From the IMG/VR virus record IMGVR_UViG_3300033143_002548, positions 1 to 35,290 of that record: a stretch of 35,290 bases of DNA; one strand, 5' to 3'. Position numbers and translations under genes: made by a program. Shown one piece after another: positions 15,465 to 21,938 of the stretch. Within the stretch, counting starts at the first letter, position 1. The number at the start of each line of letters is the position of its first letter. Origin of the DNA: a virus. Under the pieces are notes generated by a model, which saw only the letters and a list, made by a program, of their open reading frames with translations, ran no database searches and was not told where the DNA came from.

Positions 15465-16208
15465 TCAGGCCCCCTTCTTCCAGAACACACCGACCACCGG
15501 AACGGTCGAAGGGCAGCATCCTTCGGAACAGTGGAACTTGGCGGTTTCGTAGTCGCCCCAGTGTGTGCCGGTGTCGTCTGCCCACTGGATGAAATCGTTG
15601 CGAGGCGCGTCGCTGCCCTCATGCTTCCAGCCAAGGCAACCAGCATCCCATGCTTCTGTGCCTTCAACGATATAACGTCTGGAGAGCGGCTCGTAAACCA
15701 TGCGGCGACCATCTTTGCCGCGCCGCAATCCCAACTCAACCCACGGCGCATCGTCCTTCTCCACGTCGCGGACTATTAGGCGCTTGCCGCTGTGGATAAA
15801 CGCATTGACTTCGCCGTCGTCGCAAGGCCACAATTCTCTACGGATAGACCAGCTTGGTTCTCCAATGTGCTTCTCTCCTTTTCTCGGCACCCGAAACACC
15901 ACAATCTCAAGCCCTTCCTCCGCGAGTTGCGTGGGTGTGGGCAGGGGGCAGGGGAGCTTTGTCCATTCGCTTGGACAACACAACGCGCAAGCCTCCACGC
16001 CTGTAAGGCTCATGATAAACGGGCTGCCTTCGATGATTGCGTTGACCTTGCCAAGTTTGCCGTGGATGCCATACACAACATCCCCGGCCTTGAACTCCTT
16101 CGCCTCCAACGCGGCAAGCTCGGCCTTCAACTTCTTCCGCCGCAGCACTGACCGCTCGCAAATTTTGTATTCCCTTGACAGTCCGCCCTCAATCTCTTGC
16201 TTGTTCAT
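15465..16208 (-). CDS. Hypothetical protein, 247 aa
   Basis: Not recognised. Residues about 15-40 are a Lys/Glu/Leu coiled coil (RSVLRRKKLKAELAALEAKE). They are followed by a short beta segment (FKAGDVVYGIHGKLGKVNAI) like a KOW or SH3-type barrel and by a Trp/Cys-rich remainder (e.g. CALCCPSEW). The ATG at 16208 overlaps the upstream stop and carries one of the repeated GAAAGCGAATGA junctions. It is the largest gene of the small-gene cluster. Confidence 0.6.
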   Translation of the reverse strand: MNKQEIEGGLSREYKICERSVLRRKKLKAELAALEAKEFKAGDVVYGIHGKLGKVNAIIEGSPFIMSLTGVEACALCCPSEWTKLPCPLPTPTQLAEEGLEIVVFRVPRKGEKHIGEPSWSIRRELWPCDDGEVNAFIHSGKRLIVRDVEKDDAPWVELGLRRGKDGRRMVYEPLSRRYIVEGTEAWDAGCLGWKHEGSDAPRNDFIQWADDTGTHWGDYETAKFHCSEGCCPSTVPVVGVFWKKGA

Positions 16209-16423
16209 TCGCTTTCCTCCGGCTCCGGGATGGGTGTGTCTGACCATTGGATGCCGGGGGATGGTCCTAATATATCTTCGTGGCACTCTGCCCCCGACAC
16301 CCAGCAATAGTTGCCCGAAAACCCCACGTCTACAATGCGCGGCAGAATCCAATGGCCATTCGAAAGCAGTCTGCGCCAGTACTGTCTATTGCCCATCGTT
16401 GGCACCTCATGCGTCCACTTCAT
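16205..16423 (-). CDS. Small hypothetical protein, 72 aa
   Basis: Unrecognised Trp-rich protein with two Cys (CWVSGAEC) and an acidic, Pro-rich tail ending EPEESE. The final codons also form the GGAGGAAAGCGAATGA ribosome-binding junction of the next gene. ATG 16423 overlaps the stop of the 59-aa gene. No membrane segment or known motif. Confidence 0.55.
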   Translation of the reverse strand: MKWTHEVPTMGNRQYWRRLLSNGHWILPRIVDVGFSGNYCWVSGAECHEDILGPSPGIQWSDTPIPEPEESE

Positions 16424-16599
16424 TCCGGCCTCCCCGCTTTCTCCCAGCGTTTGTAGGCGTCAAGGTGGCTAGCGTCGAACACACAACGAGAACAAGGATG
16501 CAAACACATACGGTATCGACCGGGGCAATCCTGCGCTTGCCGCGCGCGTGCCGATAGCCGCTTCCTGCTTTTGGGCACGGCCAATCTTTCAAACGTCAT
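16420..16599 (-). CDS. Small Cys-rich protein, 59 aa
   Basis: This short gene begins with ATG at 16599 just downstream of AGAGGAAGGAAAGCGA and ends at 16420, overlapping the next start (ATGA). The basic N-terminal half is followed by CPGRYRMCLHPCSRCVFD (C25, C32, C36, C39), a likely zinc site. It fills what would otherwise be a 190-nt gap in a tightly packed operon. No family recognised. Confidence 0.6.
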   Translation of the reverse strand: MTFERLAVPKSRKRLSARARQAQDCPGRYRMCLHPCSRCVFDASHLDAYKRWEKAGRPE

Positions 16600-16614
16600 T
16601 CGCTTTCCTTCCTC

Positions 16615-16878
16615 TCAGCCGTACCGTCTGGGCGTCTTGCCGCCTATGCACATCGCGGGTTTTGCAGCGCGTAGTTGTTGGGGTTGCAACGGCTGGTCAA
16701 ACGTCGCAATCTTTTGCCAGACCTTGCCAGACAATAGCACGCGCCAACGTTCCCACCGCGTCAACGCCCAGCATATTATCAAGTCGCCGTCTCCGTTTTT
16801 CGCGCATGGCAGATCCCCATATTGCGGCTGATTCTCGGCATACGTACAGTTGCATTCTTCAAACGGTATCGGTTTCAT
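16615..16878 (-). CDS. Small conserved-type phage protein, 87 aa
   Basis: The protein contains NCTYAENQPQYGDLPC and then ICWALTRWERWRVLLSGKVW and PLQPQ. This Tyr-Ala-Glu-Asn-Gln-Pro plus Trp-rich layout recurs in small uncharacterised phage and bacterial proteins. The function is unknown. ATG 16878 overlaps the upstream stop, and the start region contains the 21-bp junction repeat shared with 16599. Confidence 0.6.
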   Translation of the reverse strand: MKPIPFEECNCTYAENQPQYGDLPCAKNGDGDLIICWALTRWERWRVLLSGKVWQKIATFDQPLQPQQLRAAKPAMCIGGKTPRRYG

Positions 16879-17132
16879 TCGCTTTCCTTCCTCTCTGGCC
16901 GCGTGGCACACATATCTGCATACAACACGCCGCCAAGTTCCTCGCGAGCTTGCGCCATCCATTCAGCCGCGCATTCCTCGTGCGCGCACACAGTATCGCG
17001 TCTGCCGTCACAGAAATGCGCCCACGTAGCATACCGTTCTCCGACCACGATCTTCTCGCCGCACCAGCTGCATGGCCGAATGCGCCCGCGTCGCTTGGTG
17101 TGGTTCGTTACCCGTCCGCAATGCTCAGACAT
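16875..17132 (-). CDS. Zinc-finger-like small protein, 85 aa
   Basis: C21-S-W-C24 and C49-A-H51-E-E-C54 form a plausible treble-clef or zinc site (PCSWCGEKI ... VCAHEECAAEW). Proteins of this type are common in phages and bind nucleic acid or protein. The ATG at 17132 lies inside the last codons of the upstream gene. The C-terminus (RPERKESE) encodes the AGAGGAAGGAAAGCGA ribosome-binding junction for the next gene. Confidence 0.6.
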   Translation of the reverse strand: MSEHCGRVTNHTKRRGRIRPCSWCGEKIVVGERYATWAHFCDGRRDTVCAHEECAAEWMAQAREELGGVLYADMCATRPERKESE

Positions 17133-17415
17133 TTTCCTTCCTCTCCAACTCGGCCAACTCGCGGCGAACGCGGGCGTAGGCTTGGTAGATGTCATTTGCA
17201 ATGTTGTGAGCGTGGTTCATTCTACGCGATTGCCTCATGGCTTCGTGGCGGAAGATCCCGGTTCTGCCATTATCATGTAGATGCTCGCAAACACGTCGGA
17301 GCCATGCACGTCGCCGCGTTTCTTCTGCTTCAAAGGCGACGCGAAAAACGCGACTCGCGCCGAACCTGGCAAGCAGTGCACGTACGTGCATAAGTCGGGA
17401 TCTCGGCGTCCTCAT
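17125..17415 (-). CDS. Small basic helical protein, 96 aa
   Basis: Unrecognised. Arg/Ala-rich and almost entirely helical, it ends in VRRELAELERKENV. That C-terminal LAELERKE is one of four related tails in this cluster, and its codons double as the next gene's ribosome-binding site. ATG 17415 overlaps the stop of the 12-codon mini-frame upstream. A nucleic-acid-binding role is possible from its charge, but unproven. Confidence 0.55.
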   Translation of the reverse strand: MRTPRSRLMHVRALLARFGASRVFRVAFEAEETRRRAWLRRVCEHLHDNGRTGIFRHEAMRQSRRMNHAHNIANDIYQAYARVRRELAELERKENV

Positions 17416-17450
17416 GCGTTCACCCTTTCCAACTCGACCAGCTTGTTCAA
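17412..17450 (-). other. Mini reading frame with LVELER tail (junction remnant)
   Basis: TTG at 17450 overlaps the previous TGA (TTGA) and opens 12 codons reading LNKLVELERVNA before a TGA that overlaps the next ATG. The peptide is essentially only the C-terminal motif found on the gene at 17886-18158, and 17 bp are identical to that gene's 3' end. It looks like a gene reduced to its junction, or a spacer that keeps coupling, not a functional protein. Confidence 0.45.
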
Positions 17451-17683
17451 TACGGCGCTTTGTTCATCACTTCTTCGATCCGTTTCTTGTAGTTTCCTTT
17501 GCCTTTCGGTATCCCAACCAAATGTAGAAACCCACCCTCAAACCCGCTCACTTTGAATCGCCCGCCCTTAATCACGAGCTCTTCGTCAACCTCAAAGCTA
17601 GGCCCACGATGTTGTTCAGGAATTGACGTTGGGTATTCCGTGCCATTCCACGGAACTAGCTCTCCTGTGCGATTGTTTTGCAT
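17447..17683 (-). CDS. Small hypothetical protein, 78 aa
   Basis: The core GPSFEVDEELVIKGGRFKVS followed by a Leu-rich strand and GIPKGKG resembles a recurring small phage protein type (GPxFxVxExxxIKGGRFxV), of unknown function. It is probably a small beta barrel. ATG 17683 is fused to the upstream TAA (TAATG) and follows AAAAAAGGAGAAGGGTA. Confidence 0.6.
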   Translation of the reverse strand: MQNNRTGELVPWNGTEYPTSIPEQHRGPSFEVDEELVIKGGRFKVSGFEGGFLHLVGIPKGKGNYKKRIEEVMNKAPY

Positions 17684-17889
17684 TACCCTTCTCCTTTTTT
17701 GTGTATTCGCTCCAACTCGACCATTCCTCCGTCCAGCCATGCGGCTTCACGGAAGCACCCACGACATACCGCGCCATCCCTGTCTTTGTGTCGGCGTGGA
17801 TACATAAAGGAGCCATCCCCGCCTTTTGGCTTTCGTCCTGCCGAGACTTTTCTACACTTCTGGCAACGGTAGAGCATGTGTGCAGTCAT
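17683..17889 (-). CDS. Zinc-ribbon small protein, 68 aa
   Basis: Two CxxC pairs (C9/C12 in RCQKCRK and C42/C45 in VCRGCFR) form a zinc ribbon. The C-terminus reads MVELERIHKKGEG, related to the LVELERK tails of neighbouring genes. ATG 17889 overlaps the upstream stop and is preceded by the AGAGGAAGGACAA junction. Function unknown; perhaps a nucleic-acid-binding adaptor. Confidence 0.6.
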   Translation of the reverse strand: MTAHMLYRCQKCRKVSAGRKPKGGDGSFMYPRRHKDRDGAVCRGCFREAAWLDGGMVELERIHKKGEG

Positions 17890-18158
17890 TTGTCCTTCCT
17901 CTCCAACTCGACCAGCTTGCACTGGCCCTTCCTCACTCCGTGGTAGCCGGGTCCGAACATGGACGCCGTGGCAGTGGTCGTCGGTCTTATGCAACGTCCC
18001 AACCGGATCAATGTATTGTACATCTTTCCAAGACAAAGACTCCCCCGGAAGGTATTTATCCAAAAACCGTTATCGCGGCTGCGGCGAGGTTTCTTCATTC
18101 TTCCATCCCACACCGAACACTCCCCGTCATCATCCCGCGCAAACCAGTACATGCTCAT
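17886..18158 (-). CDS. Small hypothetical protein, 90 aa
   Basis: Not recognised. It contains aromatic N-terminal sequence (MSMYWFARDDDGECSVWDG), a basic middle and a C-terminus KGQCKLVELERKDK. The DNA encoding that tail is the longest copy of the repeated junction (17886-17918). ATG 18158 overlaps the upstream stop after GAAGGAGACATTGA. Confidence 0.55.
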   Translation of the reverse strand: MSMYWFARDDDGECSVWDGRMKKPRRSRDNGFWINTFRGSLCLGKMYNTLIRLGRCIRPTTTATASMFGPGYHGVRKGQCKLVELERKDK

Positions 18159-18457
18159 TCAATGTCTCCTTCGTCCGGCTTGGGCATAGGGATGTTTGTC
18201 ACGTTGCAGCTTTCCCAAAATTCCGCCAGCGTCATTACCCTGAAGGAGTCCCAATCGATTATGTCAACCACTGAAAGGTTCGTACATCCCCGCAACGTCC
18301 CAGCATCTTTCGCTACCATGTAAGCCACCCACGCCTTGGCTTTCTGTTCGGCCCGGCCCTCTCTTGCGGGTGTTAGGTGTGGCCGCTTGACGGGCGTTAG
18401 GGCCACAAGAGCTGCCCCTAACGCAACAATGATTCCCGCCGTTGTGCATCCGTTCAT
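18155..18457 (-). CDS. Small protein with N-terminal hydrophobic segment, 100 aa
   Basis: Residues about 5-21 (TTAGIIVALGAALVALT) form a membrane anchor or uncleaved signal. The rest is soluble, with NLSVVDIIDWDSFRVMTLAE. No family recognised. ATG 18457 overlaps the stop of the 56-aa gene and follows AAGAGGAGGAAGGC. The likely location is the inner membrane with the C-terminal part outside the cytoplasm, or exported. Confidence 0.55.
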   Translation of the reverse strand: MNGCTTAGIIVALGAALVALTPVKRPHLTPAREGRAEQKAKAWVAYMVAKDAGTLRGCTNLSVVDIIDWDSFRVMTLAEFWESCNVTNIPMPKPDEGDIE

Positions 18458-18624
18458 GCCTTCCTCCTCTTCCTCTTGCCGTCCCAGGTGTAGCGGGTAG
18501 CCGGTGGTAATGTCGATTGTATGTTCCACGGCACGTATCGATAGACCGTTGCCGATCGGAACGCATATTCTCGATCATCTTCCTCTGGTGTAGGGTTCCG
18601 TAATGTTGCGTCTGGGTCGTTCAT
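18454..18624 (-). CDS. Small hypothetical protein, 56 aa
   Basis: ATG 18624 overlaps the upstream TGA (ATGA), and the TGA at 18456-18454 overlaps the next ATG, so it fills the space exactly. The protein starts MNDPDATLRNPTPEEDD, is acidic at the N-terminus and strongly basic at the end (KRKRRKA). The last codons make an AAGAGGAGGAAGG ribosome-binding site for the next gene. Function unknown. Confidence 0.55.
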   Translation of the reverse strand: MNDPDATLRNPTPEEDDREYAFRSATVYRYVPWNIQSTLPPATRYTWDGKRKRRKA

Positions 18625-18806
18625 TCCAACACCTCCCCAACAGGCGCAACCCGCGCCACGATCCTCGGCCCTACGTACACGCGCCCTCCAACGTCCCCCT
18701 GCCCCTTCGACCAGCGCCTACGGCATTCCGCCACGCATTCCGGCTGCGTGCCCGTGTACAGCGTCTCGCCCGTCTGGTGATTGGTGATTGTGTGTTGTTC
18801 GGCCAT
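18621..18806 (-). CDS. Small hypothetical protein, 61 aa
   Basis: The protein begins MAEQHTITNHQTGETLYTG and contains QPECVAECRRRW and a Val/Gly-rich end. It is small and beta-rich, of a kind common in phage early regions, with no named family. I chose ATG 18806 (TGATG coupling, AGGGG 4 nt upstream). An ATG directly before it at 18809 is equally possible. Confidence 0.55.
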   Translation of the reverse strand: MAEQHTITNHQTGETLYTGTQPECVAECRRRWSKGQGDVGGRVYVGPRIVARVAPVGEVLE

Positions 18807-19177
18807 CATGCCCCTATGAATGTTGATGGGTGCAGATAGACCCATCCATTATCTTGCAAGTACTGTGCCAGCCGTACATGTTGGCACGGGTGGCAGACGA
18901 ACCCGCCTGCGTCGCTGCCGTATATGTTGGGATCTGGTATAGTGGCGTAGTTTTTGCGCTGCTTCGCCCACTTGGCACGAATGCGCCGCCGCTTAGATCG
19001 AGGAACTCGGACTTGTGCCCCGCGTATGGTCAATCGCGCATCCACAAAAACCTTGGGCACTCGGATGGTCGGCCCGAACTTAGTTCCCACCGTTGCCCAT
19101 GAAACGTCATGCGACGCCGTTCCGCTTGCGTCCGTCTCACCCGCCTGACGGTTGGTAAATGCAAATTGCGTCTTCAT
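18806..19177 (-). CDS. Hypothetical basic protein, 123 aa
   Basis: Unrecognised. The N-terminal half is a soluble domain (WATVGTKFGPTIRVPKVFVD). The middle is very basic (VPRSKRRRIRAKWAKQRKN), suggesting nucleic-acid contact. The C-terminus has a CHPCQHVRLAQYL segment that could bind a metal. ATG 19177 shares a base with the upstream stop (TGATG), after AAGGAGAAATCG. Confidence 0.55.
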   Translation of the reverse strand: MKTQFAFTNRQAGETDASGTASHDVSWATVGTKFGPTIRVPKVFVDARLTIRGAQVRVPRSKRRRIRAKWAKQRKNYATIPDPNIYGSDAGGFVCHPCQHVRLAQYLQDNGWVYLHPSTFIGA

Positions 19178-19428
19178 CACGATTTCTCCTTGAGCGCCGG
19201 GCAGGTGGCTTGGCGGCACTCTGAACAAAGGGGAGTCTGCATCGACATACATTCGCCCCGTTTCGGATATCGGCAGAAGGCCCTGAACACATCCCACGGC
19301 ATCACGACCATGCCCTTGACCGCCGCCTTGCCATCCGCGAATCCGTCGGCGTACCCGTCTCTTGCCCCGTCGTCGTAGGTTTTTGGCGTCAGGACGGCTG
19401 GAGAGGATATGGTTGGCTCTTTTTTCAT
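19177..19428 (-). CDS. Hypothetical protein with Cys cluster, 83 aa
   Basis: Unrecognised. It contains DDGARDGYADGFADGKAA, a short Gly/Asp helical pattern, and a C-terminal half with four to five Cys (CRYPKRGEC ... LCSECRQATC) suitable for zinc binding. ATG 19428 overlaps the upstream stop. No signal or membrane segment. Confidence 0.55.
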   Translation of the reverse strand: MKKEPTISSPAVLTPKTYDDGARDGYADGFADGKAAVKGMVVMPWDVFRAFCRYPKRGECMSMQTPLCSECRQATCPALKEKS

Positions 19429-19814
19429 CGTTGCCCTTCCAACACGTCAAGCGCCCTGTCCATACGCGCCTGCGCTTCGAGCATGATCTCATCGCGCTTG
19501 ATGGCCGCGAGTTGCGCCTTGCGCAGCGTTGCGATTGACGCCGACAGGTTGACTACGTTTGTTCCCGCGTCGTTCTGCTGTACGCGCAACCAGACCATAC
19601 CCGTCCAATGGTCGCCCAACATGGTGGCGTGCATTGCGCTCACCCGGGTCAGCTCAGTACAACGGTCGCCCAATACGTCGCACCGCTTGCCAAGTGCGGC
19701 ATCCCACCGGCACACGTACGCCATCACGGCTACGAGCAGGATCAAGCCTGCCGCTACCAGGGCAATCCCGCTCAGCGGCCACGTCTTCGCGTCGTTCGGT
19801 ACTTGGTATTTCAT
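19425..19814 (-). CDS. Membrane-anchored coiled-coil protein, 129 aa
   Basis: One transmembrane helix (residues about 15-34, SGIALVAAGLILLVAVMAYV) is followed by a long helical region with coiled-coil character, ending RMDRALDVLEGQR. The layout (N-in anchor, helical periplasmic domain) resembles Rz/i-spanin proteins, but it sits in an early region among small genes and no o-spanin partner was recognised next to it. ATG 19814 overlaps the upstream stop. Confidence 0.6.
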   Translation of the reverse strand: MKYQVPNDAKTWPLSGIALVAAGLILLVAVMAYVCRWDAALGKRCDVLGDRCTELTRVSAMHATMLGDHWTGMVWLRVQQNDAGTNVVNLSASIATLRKAQLAAIKRDEIMLEAQARMDRALDVLEGQR

Positions 19815-20059
19815 TCTGCTCCCTTCGCCTTCGCGAGGTCTGTAACCAAGCCATCCATCACGTCGGCCACCGCGAGGATCGCCGCGCGCCGTGTCGCACC
19901 TGCCACGTTTATCGAATGCGCGTTGCCGTTACGGCACGCGGCCACAATGTCGGACCACGCTTCGCCCGTCGCCAAGCTCGCCTTGGCCTTCGCGAGCCCG
20001 TCCCGCACGCCCGCGTCAATGTTGCCTATGATCGCTTGTAGGTTTTCGTCGTCCGTCAT
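19811..20059 (-). CDS. Small helical protein, 82 aa
   Basis: Unrecognised, mostly alpha-helical and Ala-rich (LQAIIGNIDAGVRDGLAKAK, then VADVMDGLVTDLAKAKG). No Cys pairs or membrane segment. ATG 20059 overlaps the upstream stop (ATGA). Nothing points to a specific role. Confidence 0.5.
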   Translation of the reverse strand: MTDDENLQAIIGNIDAGVRDGLAKAKASLATGEAWSDIVAACRNGNAHSINVAGATRRAAILAVADVMDGLVTDLAKAKGAE

Positions 20060-20400
20060 ATCAACACCCCCTGCCCAGAATCCGTTTCCCATCCACGCGA
20101 CGCCACACGCGCCCGCCGCTTCGCAAGTTTCCGCAACCGCCGAATCTCGCCCACCGCGTGCCGCATCGTCCGCCACCAGAACCGCATCCAGTCCGCCCGT
20201 GTCGCGTTGTCAATGTGGCAGTAGCCGCGTGCGGGGTCGCTGATGGCGCAGTCAGTCAGCAGTCCGGGCGTGCGCCCCTCCTGCCGGAGCTTGCGCTTAC
20301 CAACGCCCCACACGTAGCAGATCATCGTTGTATTCTCCCAACCGCCGCGTTCAAGTAGCCATCCCTCAATCGTTTGGCCGCCTATGCGTCCCGCGCTCAC
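20056..20400 (-). CDS. Hypothetical protein, 114 aa
   Basis: Unrecognised. GTG 20400 lies 1 nt after the TAG of the coiled-coil gene and follows GAGGGGATAGC. The middle has Cys/Trp-rich sequence (MICYVWGVGKRKLRQEGRTP). The C-terminal third is a very basic helix (WWRTMRHAVGEIRRLRKLAK). A DNA- or RNA-binding role is possible from charge only. Confidence 0.5.
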   Translation of the reverse strand: MSAGRIGGQTIEGWLLERGGWENTTMICYVWGVGKRKLRQEGRTPGLLTDCAISDPARGYCHIDNATRADWMRFWWRTMRHAVGEIRRLRKLAKRRARVASRGWETDSGQGVLI

Positions 20401-20401
20401 G

Positions 20402-21181
20402 CTATCCCCTCACCGCCGACCCTTGGACCTTGACGACGCGGAGTCCCGGCACGTTCATGTTGCCTTTCAGGGCCCGCGCCAGCTTGTTCGCCGCCGTGGC
20501 GTCCAGCTTGACCAGGTCGGACGTTGCCTGTGGGTGGCCGCCCGCAATCGCCGCGCATAACGCCGTGATGTTGACCAGCTCCACCTTGTACGTCGTCGTG
20601 CTGTGCCAGTGCTTGCCCTTCGGCGGGGCGGCCACGAGCGGCAACGCCACCGGTGCAACCGGGGCCGCTTCCGCAATGGCCGCTTGTTCCTCAATCTCTG
20701 CGGCGGCCTTGGCGTCGCCTTCCGCCTTCGCGCGCTCCGCTTCTTCTCGCAACGCCGCCGCCTCGGCTTCGCGTTCTGCCTCAGCCTTGGCCGTCGCCTC
20801 TGCCAGCGCCTTGCGTTCCTTCTCCTCGGCGATCTCGCGCTGTTCGTTCTGGTAGTCGAGCATCCGGCCCCGCACGATCTTCTCGGCTTCGATGATCGGG
20901 CCTTCAAACTTGGCCTGCTTGGCCTCGTTGTCACGCCGCCCCGCGTCGGCTTGCCGCTTGATCTCGCGGAAGCGTTCCGTTGCTGGACCAAACGCGGACT
21001 GCACCTCCTTGCGCAACTTCTTGCACGTCGCCAGCGCCCTATCGCCCGCCGCGAATGACGCCGCGCTACGGATGCGCAACGCCTTGGCGCGTTCGGGTAG
21101 CGTTATGATTTCCGCCGTCGTGGCTTCCGGCACCGACGTTTCCGCCGGGAACTCAATCGTGTCTTGCGTCTCTTCTGTCAT
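20402..21181 (-). CDS. Coiled-coil protein of the recombination module, 259 aa
   Basis: Residues about 75-180 are a long Ala/Glu/Lys coiled coil. The C-terminal domain (YKVELVNITALCAAIAGGHP ... LARALKGNMNVPGLRVVK) matches a type of phage protein usually encoded beside RecT or exonuclease genes, of uncertain function. I place the start at ATG 21181, 7 nt from GGGGG; an ATG at 21187 that overlaps the upstream stop is possible. It probably works with the annealase/nuclease pair upstream. Confidence 0.65.
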   Translation of the reverse strand: MTEETQDTIEFPAETSVPEATTAEIITLPERAKALRIRSAASFAAGDRALATCKKLRKEVQSAFGPATERFREIKRQADAGRRDNEAKQAKFEGPIIEAEKIVRGRMLDYQNEQREIAEEKERKALAEATAKAEAEREAEAAALREEAERAKAEGDAKAAAEIEEQAAIAEAAPVAPVALPLVAAPPKGKHWHSTTTYKVELVNITALCAAIAGGHPQATSDLVKLDATAANKLARALKGNMNVPGLRVVKVQGSAVRG

Positions 21182-21183
21182 CG

Positions 21184-21363
21184 TCATTCCCCCTTTTGCT
21201 TTGCACATTTGCACACGGAGACAATGATGGTGAGGTCATAGTCGTTGTCGATCCTTGTGTCAACCTCCAGCGGTTCGTCGCAATCCGCGCACACGGCTTC
21301 GTACGGCTGTGCGCCCATGTGTTCCCGTATCATCGTTTCTATCTCGGTTGTATCGAACGCCAT
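21184..21363 (-). CDS. Small Cys-pair protein, 59 aa
   Basis: C25/C28 (CADC) and C51/C53 (CKC) are spaced like a small zinc site around an acidic beta region (EVDTRIDNDYDLTIIVSV). It lies between the nuclease and the coiled-coil gene. The GGGGGAATGACGATG start region is duplicated at the next gene; spacing favours ATG 21363, with ATG 21369 as the coupled alternative. Function unknown. Confidence 0.6.
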   Translation of the reverse strand: MAFDTTEIETMIREHMGAQPYEAVCADCDEPLEVDTRIDNDYDLTIIVSVCKCAKQKGE

Positions 21364-21365
21364 CG

Positions 21366-21938
21366 TCATTCCCCCTTGTGCTTCCATTGATATACCGTCA
21401 ACGCCGCCTGAAACGTATACCATGCCCGCGCGTCGCGCACCGGTCCGGCAAGCGTGTACGTTCCGTCCTTGCGAACGTATACGATCCACCCCACTTGCAC
21501 CCCAACGATGCGCTTGTATGCCTCAATCTGTAGCCAGTGCGACGCGCACGAGGCACCGCTCTTGATGTCAACCACACCGCGAACGCCCCTGATCTTGACG
21601 ACCCGGTCGGGCTTGCCCGCGAACAGCTCGCCGGGGTTCATTCCGATCTGTTCCGATTCGAGGATGGTCGGGCGCATCGCATCCTTGAGCGCCCGCCACC
21701 CGTGCACGTAGCCCTCGATCTCTGGCGACACCGTGCCCCAGTCCAGCGTCCCGGCGTCCAACAGTTCGCATGCCGTGTGGACGTGGGTGCCCCGGAGCGC
21801 CGCCTGTTCCAGTTGCCACGGGGGTATGCCGTCCAGCCCCGATAGCCCGGCTTCTCCGATTATCTGCGTCACGCCCGGAATCACCCGCTTGCCGAGCGTG
21901 TATACGTGGTCGTCGGATAGTTTCAGCCTAGGCTTCAC
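21366..21938 (-). CDS. RecB/Cas4-like PD-(D/E)XK nuclease, 190 aa
   Basis: A phage nuclease in the recombination module. Visible motifs are GTHVH (H52/H54), ESEQ (E95), GKPDRV (D111), DIKSG (D124, K126) and a downstream QxxxY (Q137, Y141). These are the core of RecB-family exonucleases, which use two metals to digest DNA ends. It overlaps the end of recT by 11 nt (GTG start 21938). By analogy with lambda exo/beta or RecE/RecT it would make single strands for RecT to anneal. Confidence 0.8.
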   Translation of the reverse strand: MKPRLKLSDDHVYTLGKRVIPGVTQIIGEAGLSGLDGIPPWQLEQAALRGTHVHTACELLDAGTLDWGTVSPEIEGYVHGWRALKDAMRPTILESEQIGMNPGELFAGKPDRVVKIRGVRGVVDIKSGASCASHWLQIEAYKRIVGVQVGWIVYVRKDGTYTLAGPVRDARAWYTFQAALTVYQWKHKGE

